Positions 1-8,320 are shown, numbered from the stretch's first letter. The stretch: 64,000 bases of DNA from Treponema sp. (GCA_016294105.1 JAEDCN010000002.1:1-64000), one strand, 5' to 3'. Notes: generated by a model from the letters alone, not told the origin. Program-made: numbers and translations.

Positions 1-2
1 AC

Positions 3-74
3 TTCTCCAAGGCACGGGTTGAACGTAACAATCGCAGATATACCATCATCATCGGAGACTATCTGTACCAGTAG
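3..74 (+). CDS. 3' end of an unidentified gene
   Basis: The first bases read as an open frame of 23 codons ending in TAG. The tail is rich in Arg and Asn and then hydrophobic (ends IIIGDYLYQ), which looks like a real C-terminus more than random sequence. The other two frames give either an early stop or a less protein-like string. The gene starts left of the window, so its identity cannot be judged. Confidence 0.45.
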   Translation, partial: FSKARVERNNRRYTIIIGDYLYQ

Positions 75-135
75 AGGGAGCTTCCAAAAGCTGTGGCCAC
101 GGCATGATGTCAGCTCGTCGTGTCGTGGCTCGTTC

Positions 136-164
136 TTGCAATCATAGAAAACCTATGATAAAAT
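136..164 (+). promoter_or_regulatory. Promoter of the 192-896 lipoprotein gene
   Basis: TTGCAA at 136-141 and TAAAAT at 159-164 are separated by 17 bp. TGA directly precedes the -10, giving an extended -10 element. The predicted start is near 171, leaving a short leader with GGAG before the ATG at 192. Confidence 0.6.
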
Positions 165-191
165 GAACCATTCTCTTTTTGTGGAGTTTTT

Positions 192-896
192 ATGAAGAAT
201 AATTTTTTGCGTCTCGTTGCTAGTGTTTCTGTGGTATTAGTAGCACTTGTTGCTTTTTCCTGTAAGAGTTCCGAGGCTGCAGAGGAGCCTGTAGTAGAGC
301 AGGCCCCTGTAGCTCAAGTTTCCCAGCCTGTTGAATCTGTTTTGGTTTCTACCAGCGCCTCTGATTGGACTGAAAATGTGTTTGCTGATGCAAGTCAGCA
401 TGGTTATTTCTTTACTACTGCTGAAATCGGTCAGTTTTCCATGGTGGAAGGGGAGTTCAAGAAGTCTGGTGGCTATGAGCAGAGTGGATTTGGCTTTGTG
501 TTCGGCTACACCGCTGACGATGAAGGCTGGCTTGCAGACTACCTGCGGTTTGAAATTACTACTGCTGGTCAGTTTAGTGCCTATGCCTGCCGTGGAACCA
601 CCTACATTGATTTGGTGGAAAACCACGGAGAAAACACTGCCTATCGCTATGAGTCATCTGCTGTTAAGGGAGGCTACGATAGCGTAAACAAGCTGAAGAT
701 TGAACGGAGCGGCGACAAGGATTATACCTTGTACATCAACGGTTCCAAGGTGGCTTCCTTTACCGCTCCCAACGGATTTTCCAACTCCGACGGTGTTATG
801 GCCTTCTTCTCTGTTGGTAAGGCTGACCAAGAGAAGTTTCCCGATGAGCCTGTAAAGGTAACCTATCGCATTACTGACTCTGTTGCTGCTGAGTAA
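192..896 (+). CDS. Exported lipoprotein with LamG/concanavalin-like domain
   Basis: A 234-residue protein. The first 24 residues form a basic start, a hydrophobic stretch and a spirochaetal lipobox ending VAFSC, so it should be lipidated at Cys24 and anchored in an outer leaflet. Residues 25-60 are a Glu/Pro/Val-rich linker. The rest alternates aromatic and glycine-rich beta strands (FGFVFGY, YLRFEITT, YTLYINGSKVASF), as in sugar-binding jelly-roll domains of the LamG/DUF1080 kind; this fold call is inference. The gene stands alone, with its own promoter and a strong terminator. Role unknown; surface binding of glycan is one possibility. Confidence 0.7.
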   Translation: MKNNFLRLVASVSVVLVALVAFSCKSSEAAEEPVVEQAPVAQVSQPVESVLVSTSASDWTENVFADASQHGYFFTTAEIGQFSMVEGEFKKSGGYEQSGFGFVFGYTADDEGWLADYLRFEITTAGQFSAYACRGTTYIDLVENHGENTAYRYESSAVKGGYDSVNKLKIERSGDKDYTLYINGSKVASFTAPNGFSNSDGVMAFFSVGKADQEKFPDEPVKVTYRITDSVAAE

Positions 897-927
897 TCAC
901 GAGAAACCTGTTGCGTAAGGTTTTTGA

Positions 928-980
928 AAAGGTCTCCATCCTTGGATTTCCACGGAGGGAGGCCTTTATTTTTTTATTTT
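928..980 (+). terminator. Intrinsic terminator after the lipoprotein gene
   Basis: AAAGGTCTCC at 928-937 pairs with GGAGGCCTTT at 958-967, a 10-bp stem with one G-U pair, followed by ATTTTTTTATTTT. Confidence 0.85.
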
Positions 981-1030
981 GGGAATCAGAATGCTAAACG
1001 GAGCGTGAAGATTTATCAGGAGTTTTTATC

Positions 1031-1909
1031 ATGACAGAAACACAATGGCAGTTTTTTACTGAATTCAAAAAAAATTTTAAGGAACAATGCAGCCAATGGA
1101 ATGAGGTCTTTGCAGCTGAGCTGGAACCGCTTCAAAGGGCTGCTGCCAGCAAGGATACACCAGAGTATTCCGTGGAAACTGGAGTGGTGTACAACCATGC
1201 TTTGGACGAGGTAACAAAGGAGACTGACATCAAGCTCATTGTTATTGGGGACAATCCCGGCAAGGATGAGCAGCTTCAGCGTAACCAGCGGTACTTGGTG
1301 GGGCAGGCAGGAAAAATTGCAGCGGGCTTTTTTTCTCGTAACCCTGAGTTGGGCATTGATTTTAGAAAGAATACCATCATCTTGAATAAGACTCCCGTTC
1401 ACACGGCAAAAACAGTCCACCTTCGTCAGCTGCTGAAAAGCGAAAAGCCAGAAATCATCCGCTTGATACAAGACAGTCAGCGGTGGATGGCCACTCAAAC
1501 GGCCCAGCTGCATCAAGTTTTATGTTCAGCTCCTTGCACTGGCAATAATGCTGGTGGCAAGAATGCCTGCAGCGATGAAAAAAACGGTGGTGCTGGTTGG
1601 TGTGGCTGTCAGCTGTGGCTGGTGGGTTACGCTGAGCTAAAGGGAAGGGGTTTGTTCTTGGACTATCGTGACCAGCTGGCTCAAAGTTACGGTGTTCCAC
1701 TGGCAGGTACAGTGGAAGCTGGCGCTGTGTCACAGGGGTGGGTACCGCAGTGGAACCAAGTGATGGTGTATCAGCATTTTTCCATGAACAGGTTTACCAT
1801 CGATTTGGCTGACCAGCTTTCCAGTGGAAAAATAAACAGCCAGCTTCCCTTGCAGGAACAACTGGCTGTGTTAGGTGCATTACACCGACAAGAAATTTTT
1901 GGTTGTTAA
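1031..1909 (+). CDS. Uracil-DNA glycosylase superfamily protein
   Basis: A 292-residue protein. GDNPGKDEQ (about 73-81) fits motif 1 of the uracil-DNA glycosylase fold (GxxPGxxE-like). RYLVGQAGKIAAGFF (88-101) and NTIILNKTPVHT (114-125) are other recognisable family blocks. Expected role: recognition or removal of damaged bases such as uracil in DNA. The start is fixed by AGGAG at 1018-1022, eight bases before the ATG. Residues 165-193 hold a Gly/Asn-rich insert with five cysteines (165, 169, 180, 191, 193), just before the conserved LWLVGYAELK block. Families 4 and 5 of this superfamily carry a 4Fe-4S cluster, but these cysteines do not sit where those ligands normally are. The exact family is not assigned. 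Confidence 0.7.
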   Translation: MTETQWQFFTEFKKNFKEQCSQWNEVFAAELEPLQRAAASKDTPEYSVETGVVYNHALDEVTKETDIKLIVIGDNPGKDEQLQRNQRYLVGQAGKIAAGFFSRNPELGIDFRKNTIILNKTPVHTAKTVHLRQLLKSEKPEIIRLIQDSQRWMATQTAQLHQVLCSAPCTGNNAGGKNACSDEKNGGAGWCGCQLWLVGYAELKGRGLFLDYRDQLAQSYGVPLAGTVEAGAVSQGWVPQWNQVMVYQHFSMNRFTIDLADQLSSGKINSQLPLQEQLAVLGALHRQEIFGC

Positions 1910-1942
1910 ATCATTGCCGAGAACCTGTTTGGGGAGCTGGAA

Positions 1943-2689
1943 TTAATAGTACAGCTCACTTTCAAAGCAGGTTCCTTCTGGGGTTATGCCAGAAATGTGG
2001 ACAATCTCAGGATTGGAAAAATCTGCCAAAAGTTGGAGCTTATCTCCTTCCTTTGCCTCGTGGGCGTAGTTAATGCGGAAATCCTTTATGTCTTTCTGCT
2101 GGAACTCTGGGGGCAGGCAGTCCATGATGTAGGCTCCGTAGCGGGCATTACTCATGTGACCGTTGGCGTCTATGTCGCTAAAGTGAATGGTTCGCTCATC
2201 CACCACTGTCATGTTTTCCTTAGCGGCGATTTTTCCGCAGGGCAAACCGCAGAATTCTGTGGTAAAGGTTGGTGCTTCCCGCAGAGGAAAATCTGCTGGA
2301 CGCATGATTCGGCGGTTTTTGAGATTCACCAATACCCAGGTGCTACTGCCGGAAACAAGGTGCTTGTCATTCATGTCAGAAATCTCGTAGCGGCGGGTAA
2401 GCTGGAGCCCTGCGGGGGCTTCTTCCCAGGTTTTTACTCGGAAGGGCTGGTTTGCCTTGGGATGGCTGTGGATTCTCAAGCTGACTCGAGAAACAAGGAT
2501 GGCAAAATTATTATCCTTCAGCACCTGATAGCCCATGCCCCGCTGGTAATAGTCCTCCACGGCACTATCGGAGGTGGCTAGCAGCAACTCTGCCAGATTC
2601 AATCTTTGGAAACGGTCACACTGACCAAAATAAGGCTGCATTTCACGATAAAATATGGTGTCTTCGTGCCATTGCTTAAAATGTAACAT
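1943..2689 (-). CDS. Acyl-ACP thioesterase (FatA/FatB-like)
   Basis: A 248-residue protein from the ATG at 2689; upstream in-frame codons are rejected because the promoter lies there. It has the double hot-dog layout of the PF01643 family. The N-terminal half holds RVSLRIHSHPKANQPFRVKTWEE and the SSTWVLVNLKNRRIMRP segment. The C-terminal half holds FSDIDANGHMSNARYGAYIMD, whose D-x-N-x-H matches the catalytic Asn/His region of plant and bacterial enzymes. It hydrolyses acyl-ACP to free fatty acid in the cytoplasm, setting chain length for lipid supply. It converges on the glycosylase gene. No Shine-Dalgarno is visible; see the promoter entry. Confidence 0.85.
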   Translation of the reverse strand: MLHFKQWHEDTIFYREMQPYFGQCDRFQRLNLAELLLATSDSAVEDYYQRGMGYQVLKDNNFAILVSRVSLRIHSHPKANQPFRVKTWEEAPAGLQLTRRYEISDMNDKHLVSGSSTWVLVNLKNRRIMRPADFPLREAPTFTTEFCGLPCGKIAAKENMTVVDERTIHFSDIDANGHMSNARYGAYIMDCLPPEFQQKDIKDFRINYAHEAKEGDKLQLLADFSNPEIVHISGITPEGTCFESELYY

Positions 2690-2695
2690 AACCAG

Positions 2696-2723
2696 ATTAT
2701 AACATGGGAAAATAAAAAGTAAA
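2696..2723 (-). promoter_or_regulatory. Leaderless-type promoter of the thioesterase
   Basis: Reading the minus strand: TTTACT (2723-2718), 16 bp, TATAAT (2701-2696), then CTGGTT and the ATG at 2689. With six bases between -10 and ATG, transcription should begin at or next to the start codon. Confidence 0.6.
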
Positions 2724-2810
2724 AGCGGTAAAATCCTTCTTCTTTGTCCTGAAAATAGCAATTATACAAATAGCAGTATGTTTTGCAGCCACTTTGACTG
2801 ATTATGAAAA

Positions 2811-2849
2811 TTTACGGAGATTTAAAGTATTACTTGAAATCTCCGTAAA
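2811..2849 (+). repeat. Palindromic repeat, copy 1 (left flank of ATPase gene)
   Basis: TTTACGGAGATTT (2811-2823) and AAATCTCCGTAAA (2837-2849) form a perfect 13-bp stem around a 13-nt loop. A second copy in the same orientation lies at 4083-4120 with one loop difference. The two copies bracket the DUF4143 ATPase gene. Confidence 0.9.
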
Positions 2850-2862
2850 TTCGTTTTAATAT
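2834..2862 (+). promoter_or_regulatory. Leaderless-type promoter of the DUF4143 ATPase
   Basis: TTGAAA (2834-2839), 17 bp, TAATAT (2857-2862), then ATAGTT and ATG at 2869. The -35 lies inside the right arm of the flanking palindrome, so the repeat supplies part of the promoter. Confidence 0.5.
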
Positions 2863-2868
2863 ATAGTT

Positions 2869-4074
2869 ATGTTGAAGAGAACGATTGAAAATCATGTATT
2901 GTCATTGATGGATGAATATTTTTCTGTAACAATTTTTGGCCCTCGTCAATGTGGAAAAACAACTTTGGCAAAAAATCTTTTTCCAAATTTTTCATATGCA
3001 AATCTTGAGGATATGAATGTTCGCTCTTTGGCAAAAAATGATCCAGAAGAATTTTTCGTTAAATTTCCAGAACCTGTTATTATAGATGAAATTCAAAGAG
3101 TTCCAGAACTATTGAGTACTGTTCAAGTTAGAATCGATAAAAATCAAAAGAAGGGGCAATATTTAATTACTGGTAGCCAACAAATCTCTCTGAAATCATC
3201 TATTTCTCAGTCTTTGGCAGGAAGAACAGCAATAGTTCAAATGTTACCACTTTCAATTTCGGAATTATATTCTGCAAATATAAAGTTAGACAGAGATACC
3301 CAGCTGGTTTCTGGTTTTATGCCATTTTTGTATTCTGAACCAGGTCATTCTCCTTTTGAATATTACAAAAATTATGTCAATACATATCTTGAACGTGATA
3401 TAGTTCAAATTGCGGCAGTTCATGATTTAATTCGATTTGAAAAATTTTTGCGATTATTAGCGGGGCGTACCGGGCAACTTGTCAATAATTCTGCATTAGC
3501 TACTGAGGTGGGGATTTCAAGTGCAACAATTGGTTCATGGCTTTCAATTTTAGAAGCTTCTCACATAATTTACACATTGAAACCGTGGTATAAAAATCGT
3601 ACGAGCCAAGTTGTAAAAACTCCTAAAATATATTTCTGTGATACAGGACTGGTTTCATATTTATTAGGAATTGAAACTCCAAGTCAAATGCTCAGAGATC
3701 CTTTGTTAGGAAGTATTTTTGAGAATCTGGTGGTTACTGAAGCCTTAAAAACCAGATTAAATCTAGGATTAGAACCAAATCTATTTTTTTATAGAAATTC
3801 CAACGGCCTAGAAATTGATTTGATATTGAAGGAAGAAGGAAAATTAAAACTTTTTGAAATTAAAAGTGGAAAAGCTTTAAATGAAGAGTTTTGCAAAAAT
3901 ATGAAAAATTTCTCTGCAAAATACAAAGATGATATTTTTAGTGATTCAAATGATGGGATTGTAATATATAGCGGAGATTATTATGAATCATATAAAAATT
4001 TTGGATTCTATAATTTTTCCCAAATATCAGAGCTTTTTAATACAAAAAAACAAGCATTCAGATTAGATTTTTAA
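2869..4074 (+). CDS. DUF4143-type AAA ATPase
   Basis: A 401-residue protein of the widespread AAA_14/DUF4143 ATPase family. Walker A is GPRQCGKT (24-31), Walker B is in PVIIDEIQRVP, and ITGSQQISL follows as sensor region. The middle has LERDIVQIAAVHDLIRFEKFLRLLAGRTGQLVN, then a winged-helix-like LATEVGISSATIGSWLSILE, and the C-terminal half carries the DUF4143 nuclease-like core (IDLILKEEGKLKLFEIKSGK). Biological role is not established for the family. The gene is clearly more AT-rich than both neighbours and is bracketed by two copies of one palindrome, which suggests acquisition as a unit. No Shine-Dalgarno precedes the ATG. Confidence 0.85.
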   Translation: MLKRTIENHVLSLMDEYFSVTIFGPRQCGKTTLAKNLFPNFSYANLEDMNVRSLAKNDPEEFFVKFPEPVIIDEIQRVPELLSTVQVRIDKNQKKGQYLITGSQQISLKSSISQSLAGRTAIVQMLPLSISELYSANIKLDRDTQLVSGFMPFLYSEPGHSPFEYYKNYVNTYLERDIVQIAAVHDLIRFEKFLRLLAGRTGQLVNNSALATEVGISSATIGSWLSILEASHIIYTLKPWYKNRTSQVVKTPKIYFCDTGLVSYLLGIETPSQMLRDPLLGSIFENLVVTEALKTRLNLGLEPNLFFYRNSNGLEIDLILKEEGKLKLFEIKSGKALNEEFCKNMKNFSAKYKDDIFSDSNDGIVIYSGDYYESYKNFGFYNFSQISELFNTKKQAFRLDF

Positions 4075-4082
4075 TAAAATTT

Positions 4083-4120
4083 TTTACGGAGATTTAAAGT
4101 ATCACTTGAAATCTCCGTAA
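4083..4120 (+). repeat. Palindromic repeat, copy 2 (right flank of ATPase gene)
   Basis: Second copy of the palindrome at 2811-2849: TTTACGGAGATTT at 4083-4095 and AAATCTCCGTAA at 4109-4120, same loop apart from one T-to-C change. It is followed by TTTTTTAAAC, so it can also act as the ATPase gene's terminator. Confidence 0.9.
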
Positions 4121-4164
4121 TTTTTTAAACTTACTAGAAAATACAAAAGCTTGTGGAAGCAGAT

Positions 4165-6891
4165 TTATGAAAAGAACTCCTGGGCAAAACGGACGGTTTC
4201 CAGGGCATCCTTGCCGTAAAAGTCGGCTCCAATCATGTCGGCGTATTCCCGTGTCATAACAGCTCCACCAACGCAAACGGTGCAGTCAGGGGCTTTTTCC
4301 CGCAGCAGCTTGATGGTGGCCTCCATGGAAGGAACGGTGGTGGTCATGAGGGCGGAAAGCCCCACCAGCTTAATGTTATGCTCTTGCACTGTTTCCAACA
4401 CTTTTTCTGGAGCCACATCTCGTCCCAGGTCAATGACGGTAAAGCTGTAGTTTTCCATCAGCACCTTCACGATGTTTTTTCCAATGTCGTGGATGTCGCC
4501 CTTAACGGTGGCCAGCACCACGGTTCCCTTGGATTCTTCCTTGGTGCCTGTTTTAATCATGTGCTCCTTGAGTAGCTCAAAGGAAACCTTGGCAGCTTCT
4601 GCACTCATCAAAAGCTGGGGCAAAAAGAGCTTTTTTGTTTCAAAGCCCTTACCCACAATGTCCAAGGCGGGAATCAAGTGCTGGTTGATAATGTCCAAGG
4701 GCGCCATGGTGGAAAGCATTTCTGCAGTGTATTGGTGGGCTTCTGGCTTGAGACCACGAACAACAGCGTATTGCAGGGTATTTTTGTTCAAAACCGTTCC
4801 GTCGGGGGCAACGATGCTGTTTCCATCTGCTGAGCTCGTGGAAGTTTGACTTCCAGAGGTTGCAGTTCCGCTGGTGCTTTGAGCTAGTTTTGCGGCCTTT
4901 GCTTCTTCTTGTTCTTGATATTTTAAAGCAAAGTCGATGTAGGCGGTGCAGTTGGGATCAAAGCCACGGAGGGTACAATAGCAGGTGTAGGCCTTCATCA
5001 TTTCGGTGGAATTGGGATTCATGATGGCGGCACTGAGGCCCCGCTCCATGGCCATAGTAAAGAAGGCGGCGGTAATGAGCTCTCGCTGGGGCAGACCAAA
5101 GGAAATGTTTGACACACCGAGAATGGTGGTGCCGCCAAAACGAGTTTTTACGGCGTGCAATGCGTCCAAGGTTGCCTTTGCGGCAGAGGTGTCGGAGCTG
5201 ATTGCCATGGCCAAAGGGTCAATGATAATGTCCTTTTTCCCAATGCCGTAAGTGGCGGCGGTGGCATAAATCTTTTCTACAATGGCAATGCGACCTTCCG
5301 CTGTGTCTGGAATTCCATCTTCATCCAAAGTTAGGGCTACCACCACACCGCCGTATTTTTTTACCAAGGGGAAGACCTCTGCCATCACCTCTGCCTTACC
5401 GTTGACGGAGTTAATAAGAGCCTTTCCGTTGTACAATCTCATGGCTGCTTCCATGGCAATGGGGTCGGAGGTATCCAGCTGAAGGGGAAGCTCTGTAACA
5501 CTTTGCAATTCCTTCACCACGGATTTCAGCATGGCTACCTCATCAATTTCAGGAAGTCCCACGTTTACATCCAGCACGTGAACCCCCTTGTCCTCCTGAG
5601 ACAAGCCCTCGTTAATGATGTAGGGCAGATCGTTTTCCTTTAGGGCCTGCTTGAACCGCTTCTTTCCTGTGGGATTGATTCGCTCTCCTACCAACACTGG
5701 TTTTCCTCCTAGCTCTACAGTGCGGGTGTAGCTGGTAATGCGGGAAAATCCCTTGTCTTGGGTGACAGGACAGGTTTTATTTTGACAGGCATCCACCAAG
5801 CGACAAATATGCTCCGGAGTGGTTCCACAGCAGCCACCTACAATGGCAACTCCCTTGTCCACAAAGCCTGAAACAATTTGGGCAAATTGCTCTGGGGAAA
5901 TGTCGTAGACGGTGCGGCCATCTTCACTGCGGGGCAGGCCAGCGTTGGGATTTACAATGAGGGCAGTGCTTGATTCCTGCACCAGCATATCCACAATGGG
6001 GGCCATTTGAACCGGACCCAAGCTACAGTTCATGCCAAGACCGCTGACGCCCAAGCCCTCCAAAATAGTGACCATGGTTTGTGGGTCGGAGCCTGTGAGG
6101 GATTTTGCAGATTCATCGTAAACGGTGGTAACAAAGATGGGAAAGCTTGTGCCTGTTTCTTCCATTACTTCCTTGGCAGCAATAACTGCGGCCTTGGCTT
6201 CGTAGCAGTCGTTCATGGTTTCTACCAAAACAAGGTCAAAGGGGAGTTTTGCTCCCTTGCAGAAGTCAGCGGGAATGGCACAACGAATCACCTGGGAAAA
6301 AAGCTCTACCGCTGCATCAAAACTTAAATCTCCCAGTGGTTCTAGCAGTTTACCTGCGGGGCCAATGTCCAAGGCAATAAAGTGATGGCGGTGGGCAGGA
6401 TTTTCCTGGGCTGGTACCAAGTGGTTTTTCCGTAAGTCCTCCAGCTCCTGGGGAGGGATGCTGTCTGCTTCAATGCGACTTCGGGCTTGGTTTGCATTGT
6501 CTAAGGCTGCACAAATGATTTGCTCTAGGGTAAAATCTTCACATTCTGGCTGAAAGCTTGACTCCGCCTGCTGGTGATTATGGCAACCGCAGCCACAGCC
6601 TGTAGCAAGGTGCTGTTCCTGCTGGCTAGATTTTTTGAGGGCAAAGCCTTCCTTGGTAAAAGCCTTTCCCACTGGAAATTTTAGGCTGTTGGCACCAAAG
6701 GTATTTGTCTTGATAATGTTTGCACCGGAGCGAAAATAGTTGTAGTGAAGGGTGATAATCTCCTCTTTGTGGGTAACATTCCAGGTTTCTGGCAATTCTC
6801 CGGGAATGAGCCCCTGAGCCTGCAAAAGGGAGCCTGTTCCTCCGTCAAAAAACAGTATTTCTTTTCCAATTATATCTTTAATGTTTGTCAT
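4165..6891 (-). CDS. metH: Cobalamin-dependent methionine synthase lacking reactivation domain
   Basis: A 908-residue protein. Residues 1-390 form the homocysteine S-methyltransferase barrel, with zinc cysteines in GMNCSLGP and GGCCGTTPEH. About 395-660 is the pterin/methyltetrahydrofolate barrel (VGERINPTGKKRFKQAL). About 690-780 is the four-helix cap, and 780-908 the B12 domain with GDIHDIGKNI, whose His is the axial cobalt ligand. The usual C-terminal AdoMet-binding reactivation domain (about 330 residues in E. coli) is absent, as in several anaerobes. Odd points: a Cys/His-rich insert around 98-106 (GCGCGCHNH) inside the first barrel, and a Ser/Thr/Gly linker before the cap. Start supported by GGAG upstream. 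No cobalamin riboswitch fits in the short leader. Confidence 0.93.
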   Translation of the reverse strand: MTNIKDIIGKEILFFDGGTGSLLQAQGLIPGELPETWNVTHKEEIITLHYNYFRSGANIIKTNTFGANSLKFPVGKAFTKEGFALKKSSQQEQHLATGCGCGCHNHQQAESSFQPECEDFTLEQIICAALDNANQARSRIEADSIPPQELEDLRKNHLVPAQENPAHRHHFIALDIGPAGKLLEPLGDLSFDAAVELFSQVIRCAIPADFCKGAKLPFDLVLVETMNDCYEAKAAVIAAKEVMEETGTSFPIFVTTVYDESAKSLTGSDPQTMVTILEGLGVSGLGMNCSLGPVQMAPIVDMLVQESSTALIVNPNAGLPRSEDGRTVYDISPEQFAQIVSGFVDKGVAIVGGCCGTTPEHICRLVDACQNKTCPVTQDKGFSRITSYTRTVELGGKPVLVGERINPTGKKRFKQALKENDLPYIINEGLSQEDKGVHVLDVNVGLPEIDEVAMLKSVVKELQSVTELPLQLDTSDPIAMEAAMRLYNGKALINSVNGKAEVMAEVFPLVKKYGGVVVALTLDEDGIPDTAEGRIAIVEKIYATAATYGIGKKDIIIDPLAMAISSDTSAAKATLDALHAVKTRFGGTTILGVSNISFGLPQRELITAAFFTMAMERGLSAAIMNPNSTEMMKAYTCYCTLRGFDPNCTAYIDFALKYQEQEEAKAAKLAQSTSGTATSGSQTSTSSADGNSIVAPDGTVLNKNTLQYAVVRGLKPEAHQYTAEMLSTMAPLDIINQHLIPALDIVGKGFETKKLFLPQLLMSAEAAKVSFELLKEHMIKTGTKEESKGTVVLATVKGDIHDIGKNIVKVLMENYSFTVIDLGRDVAPEKVLETVQEHNIKLVGLSALMTTTVPSMEATIKLLREKAPDCTVCVGGAVMTREYADMIGADFYGKDALETVRFAQEFFS

Positions 6892-7040
6892 AAAATCTCC
6901 ATAGTTGAATTTAAATAAAATTTAAACTGGGTTTTAGTATACGATAAAATGAAGTTGCAAGGGAAGGGTGGCGGAATGTTTTCTAAAAATCATTTCTGGA
7001 AAGTTTTTCGTAGCTCAAAGTAGTGGTAGGAGACTGGCAC

Positions 7041-7069
7041 TGTACAGGATAGATTTTGCTAGCTATACT
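7041..7069 (+). promoter_or_regulatory. Leaderless-type promoter of the Gx transporter gene
   Basis: TGTACA (7041-7046), 17 bp, TATACT (7064-7069), then AAAGTT and ATG at 7076. No Shine-Dalgarno precedes that ATG. Confidence 0.6.
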
Positions 7070-7075
7070 AAAGTT

Positions 7076-7630
7076 ATGGAATCCCGTCTTTCCAAACCCA
7101 ACCGTGACGAAGGTCGATTTCGGCTTTTATTTTTTTCCGCATTATGCCTCTTTTTATCCATGGTGGAATATGCCATTCCAAAGCCCTTGCCCTTTTTGCG
7201 ACTTGGTTTGGCAAACCTGCCGATTTTGTTGGCCTTTTCCAAGCTGAAGCTTAAAAATGTGGCACTTTTGGTGGTGATAAAAACCTTGGTGCAGGGCTTG
7301 ATTTCTGGCACTCTTTTTTCCTACGTATTCCTTTTTTCTGCCGCTGGCTCCAGTGCCGCTGCCTTATCCATGGGAATTTTGTATTACAGTTGTGTCAAAC
7401 ACCGAAATCGACCACTGGTAAGCCTGGTGGGCATGAGTGTGGCTGGGGCTTTAGGTAATAATGGTGCTCAGCTTCTGGTGGCCCGCTACCTGATTTTTGG
7501 CACGGCGGCACGATACATTGCCCCAGTGCTTTTGTGTAGTGGCCTTGTAACCGGGCTGTTGCTGGGGATTTTTGCCCAGAAGTTTGTTGCCATTTCACGC
7601 TGGTACCAGAGCTTGGAGGCTGTAGCATGA
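7076..7630 (+). CDS. Gx transporter family membrane protein (heptaprenyl diphosphate synthase component I-like)
   Basis: A 184-residue membrane protein from the ATG at 7076, directly behind a promoter. It has about five hydrophobic segments and the family's early block PFLRLGLANLPILLAF, followed by LVQGLISGTLF and AGALGNNGAQLLVARYLIFG. This matches PF07456, first annotated as a heptaprenyl diphosphate synthase subunit but more likely an ECF-type substrate-binding membrane component; substrate unknown. Its stop overlaps the next start by 4 bp (ATGA), so it is translationally coupled to a T-component-like protein. That pairing supports a transport role; the ATPase subunits are not nearby. Confidence 0.75.
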   Translation: MESRLSKPNRDEGRFRLLFFSALCLFLSMVEYAIPKPLPFLRLGLANLPILLAFSKLKLKNVALLVVIKTLVQGLISGTLFSYVFLFSAAGSSAAALSMGILYYSCVKHRNRPLVSLVGMSVAGALGNNGAQLLVARYLIFGTAARYIAPVLLCSGLVTGLLLGIFAQKFVAISRWYQSLEAVA

Positions 7631-8295
7631 AGCTCCCCCCATCCCTTGCTGGAGCCTGCAGCCGTTTTTGGAGCTGGCTCATTTCCCCCTCCCTGCTCTT
7701 TGCCTCGGCGATGCTCAGCTTTCCCGCCTTCCTGTTCCAGAAGAAGCTGGTGGTGCTGGCGGTGGAAGCTCTTATATTTTTTCTTTTGGCCTTGAGCCGC
7801 CGTGGAAAGCTTCGGCTTTTACCCTCGATTTTGATGATTGCAGGAATCACCTTCTTTGCCCTGTTTTCTCCCCATGGGCAGGTGCTAGTTCGCTGGGGTC
7901 GGTTTTCTGTTACCGCTGGAGCTTTGGAAGCGGGTTTGTCCCGCGGCCTTACCTTGGCGGGAATGGTGTTCTTGTCTCAGCTGGCCCTGTCTCCCCAGCT
8001 CCATTTGCCGGGAAAGCTGGGGAGCTTTGTGGTGGATATGTTCACTCTTTTGGATAAGCTCACAAAAGAACGGCTAGTGTTCAGCAAGGAAAAGAAGCGT
8101 GCCAGAATAAAGGAGCTTATGTCCACCCTTGATGCCCACCTGTATCAGGTATACTGGAATGAAGGCCAGGAAGATGCAGTTCAAGACAGGGCTCAAGCTA
8201 CTGAAGTTCAGCAGACTGAAGGCAAAATCACGATGCAGGGGATTGTTGCAGCCAGCTTGTTTTCTGGAATTTTGTATGTTCTGTTGTTTGTGTAG
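7627..8295 (+). CDS. ECF transporter T-component-like membrane protein
   Basis: A 222-residue protein. Several hydrophobic helices cover about 1-75 and 85-120. The central SRGLTLAGMVFLSQLAL resembles the conserved helix of energy-coupling-factor T components. A basic segment (TKERLVFSKEKKRARIKELM) follows where coupling helices that contact the ATPases would be, and one more helix ends the protein. Overlap by ATGA with the Gx family gene implies that the two form one membrane complex. The family assignment is moderate: the protein is shorter than usual T components, and the typical Ala-Arg-Gly coupling motifs are not clear. Confidence 0.55.
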   Translation: MKLPPSLAGACSRFWSWLISPSLLFASAMLSFPAFLFQKKLVVLAVEALIFFLLALSRRGKLRLLPSILMIAGITFFALFSPHGQVLVRWGRFSVTAGALEAGLSRGLTLAGMVFLSQLALSPQLHLPGKLGSFVVDMFTLLDKLTKERLVFSKEKKRARIKELMSTLDAHLYQVYWNEGQEDAVQDRAQATEVQQTEGKITMQGIVAASLFSGILYVLLFV

Positions 8296-8320
8296 GTGGT
8301 TAGCTGGAAAAAAATTTCCC

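Noticed and set aside
6892..7063. Cobalamin riboswitch upstream of metH
   Set aside because: The gap to the divergent leaderless gene is under 190 bp, and no B12-box-like conserved core is visible.
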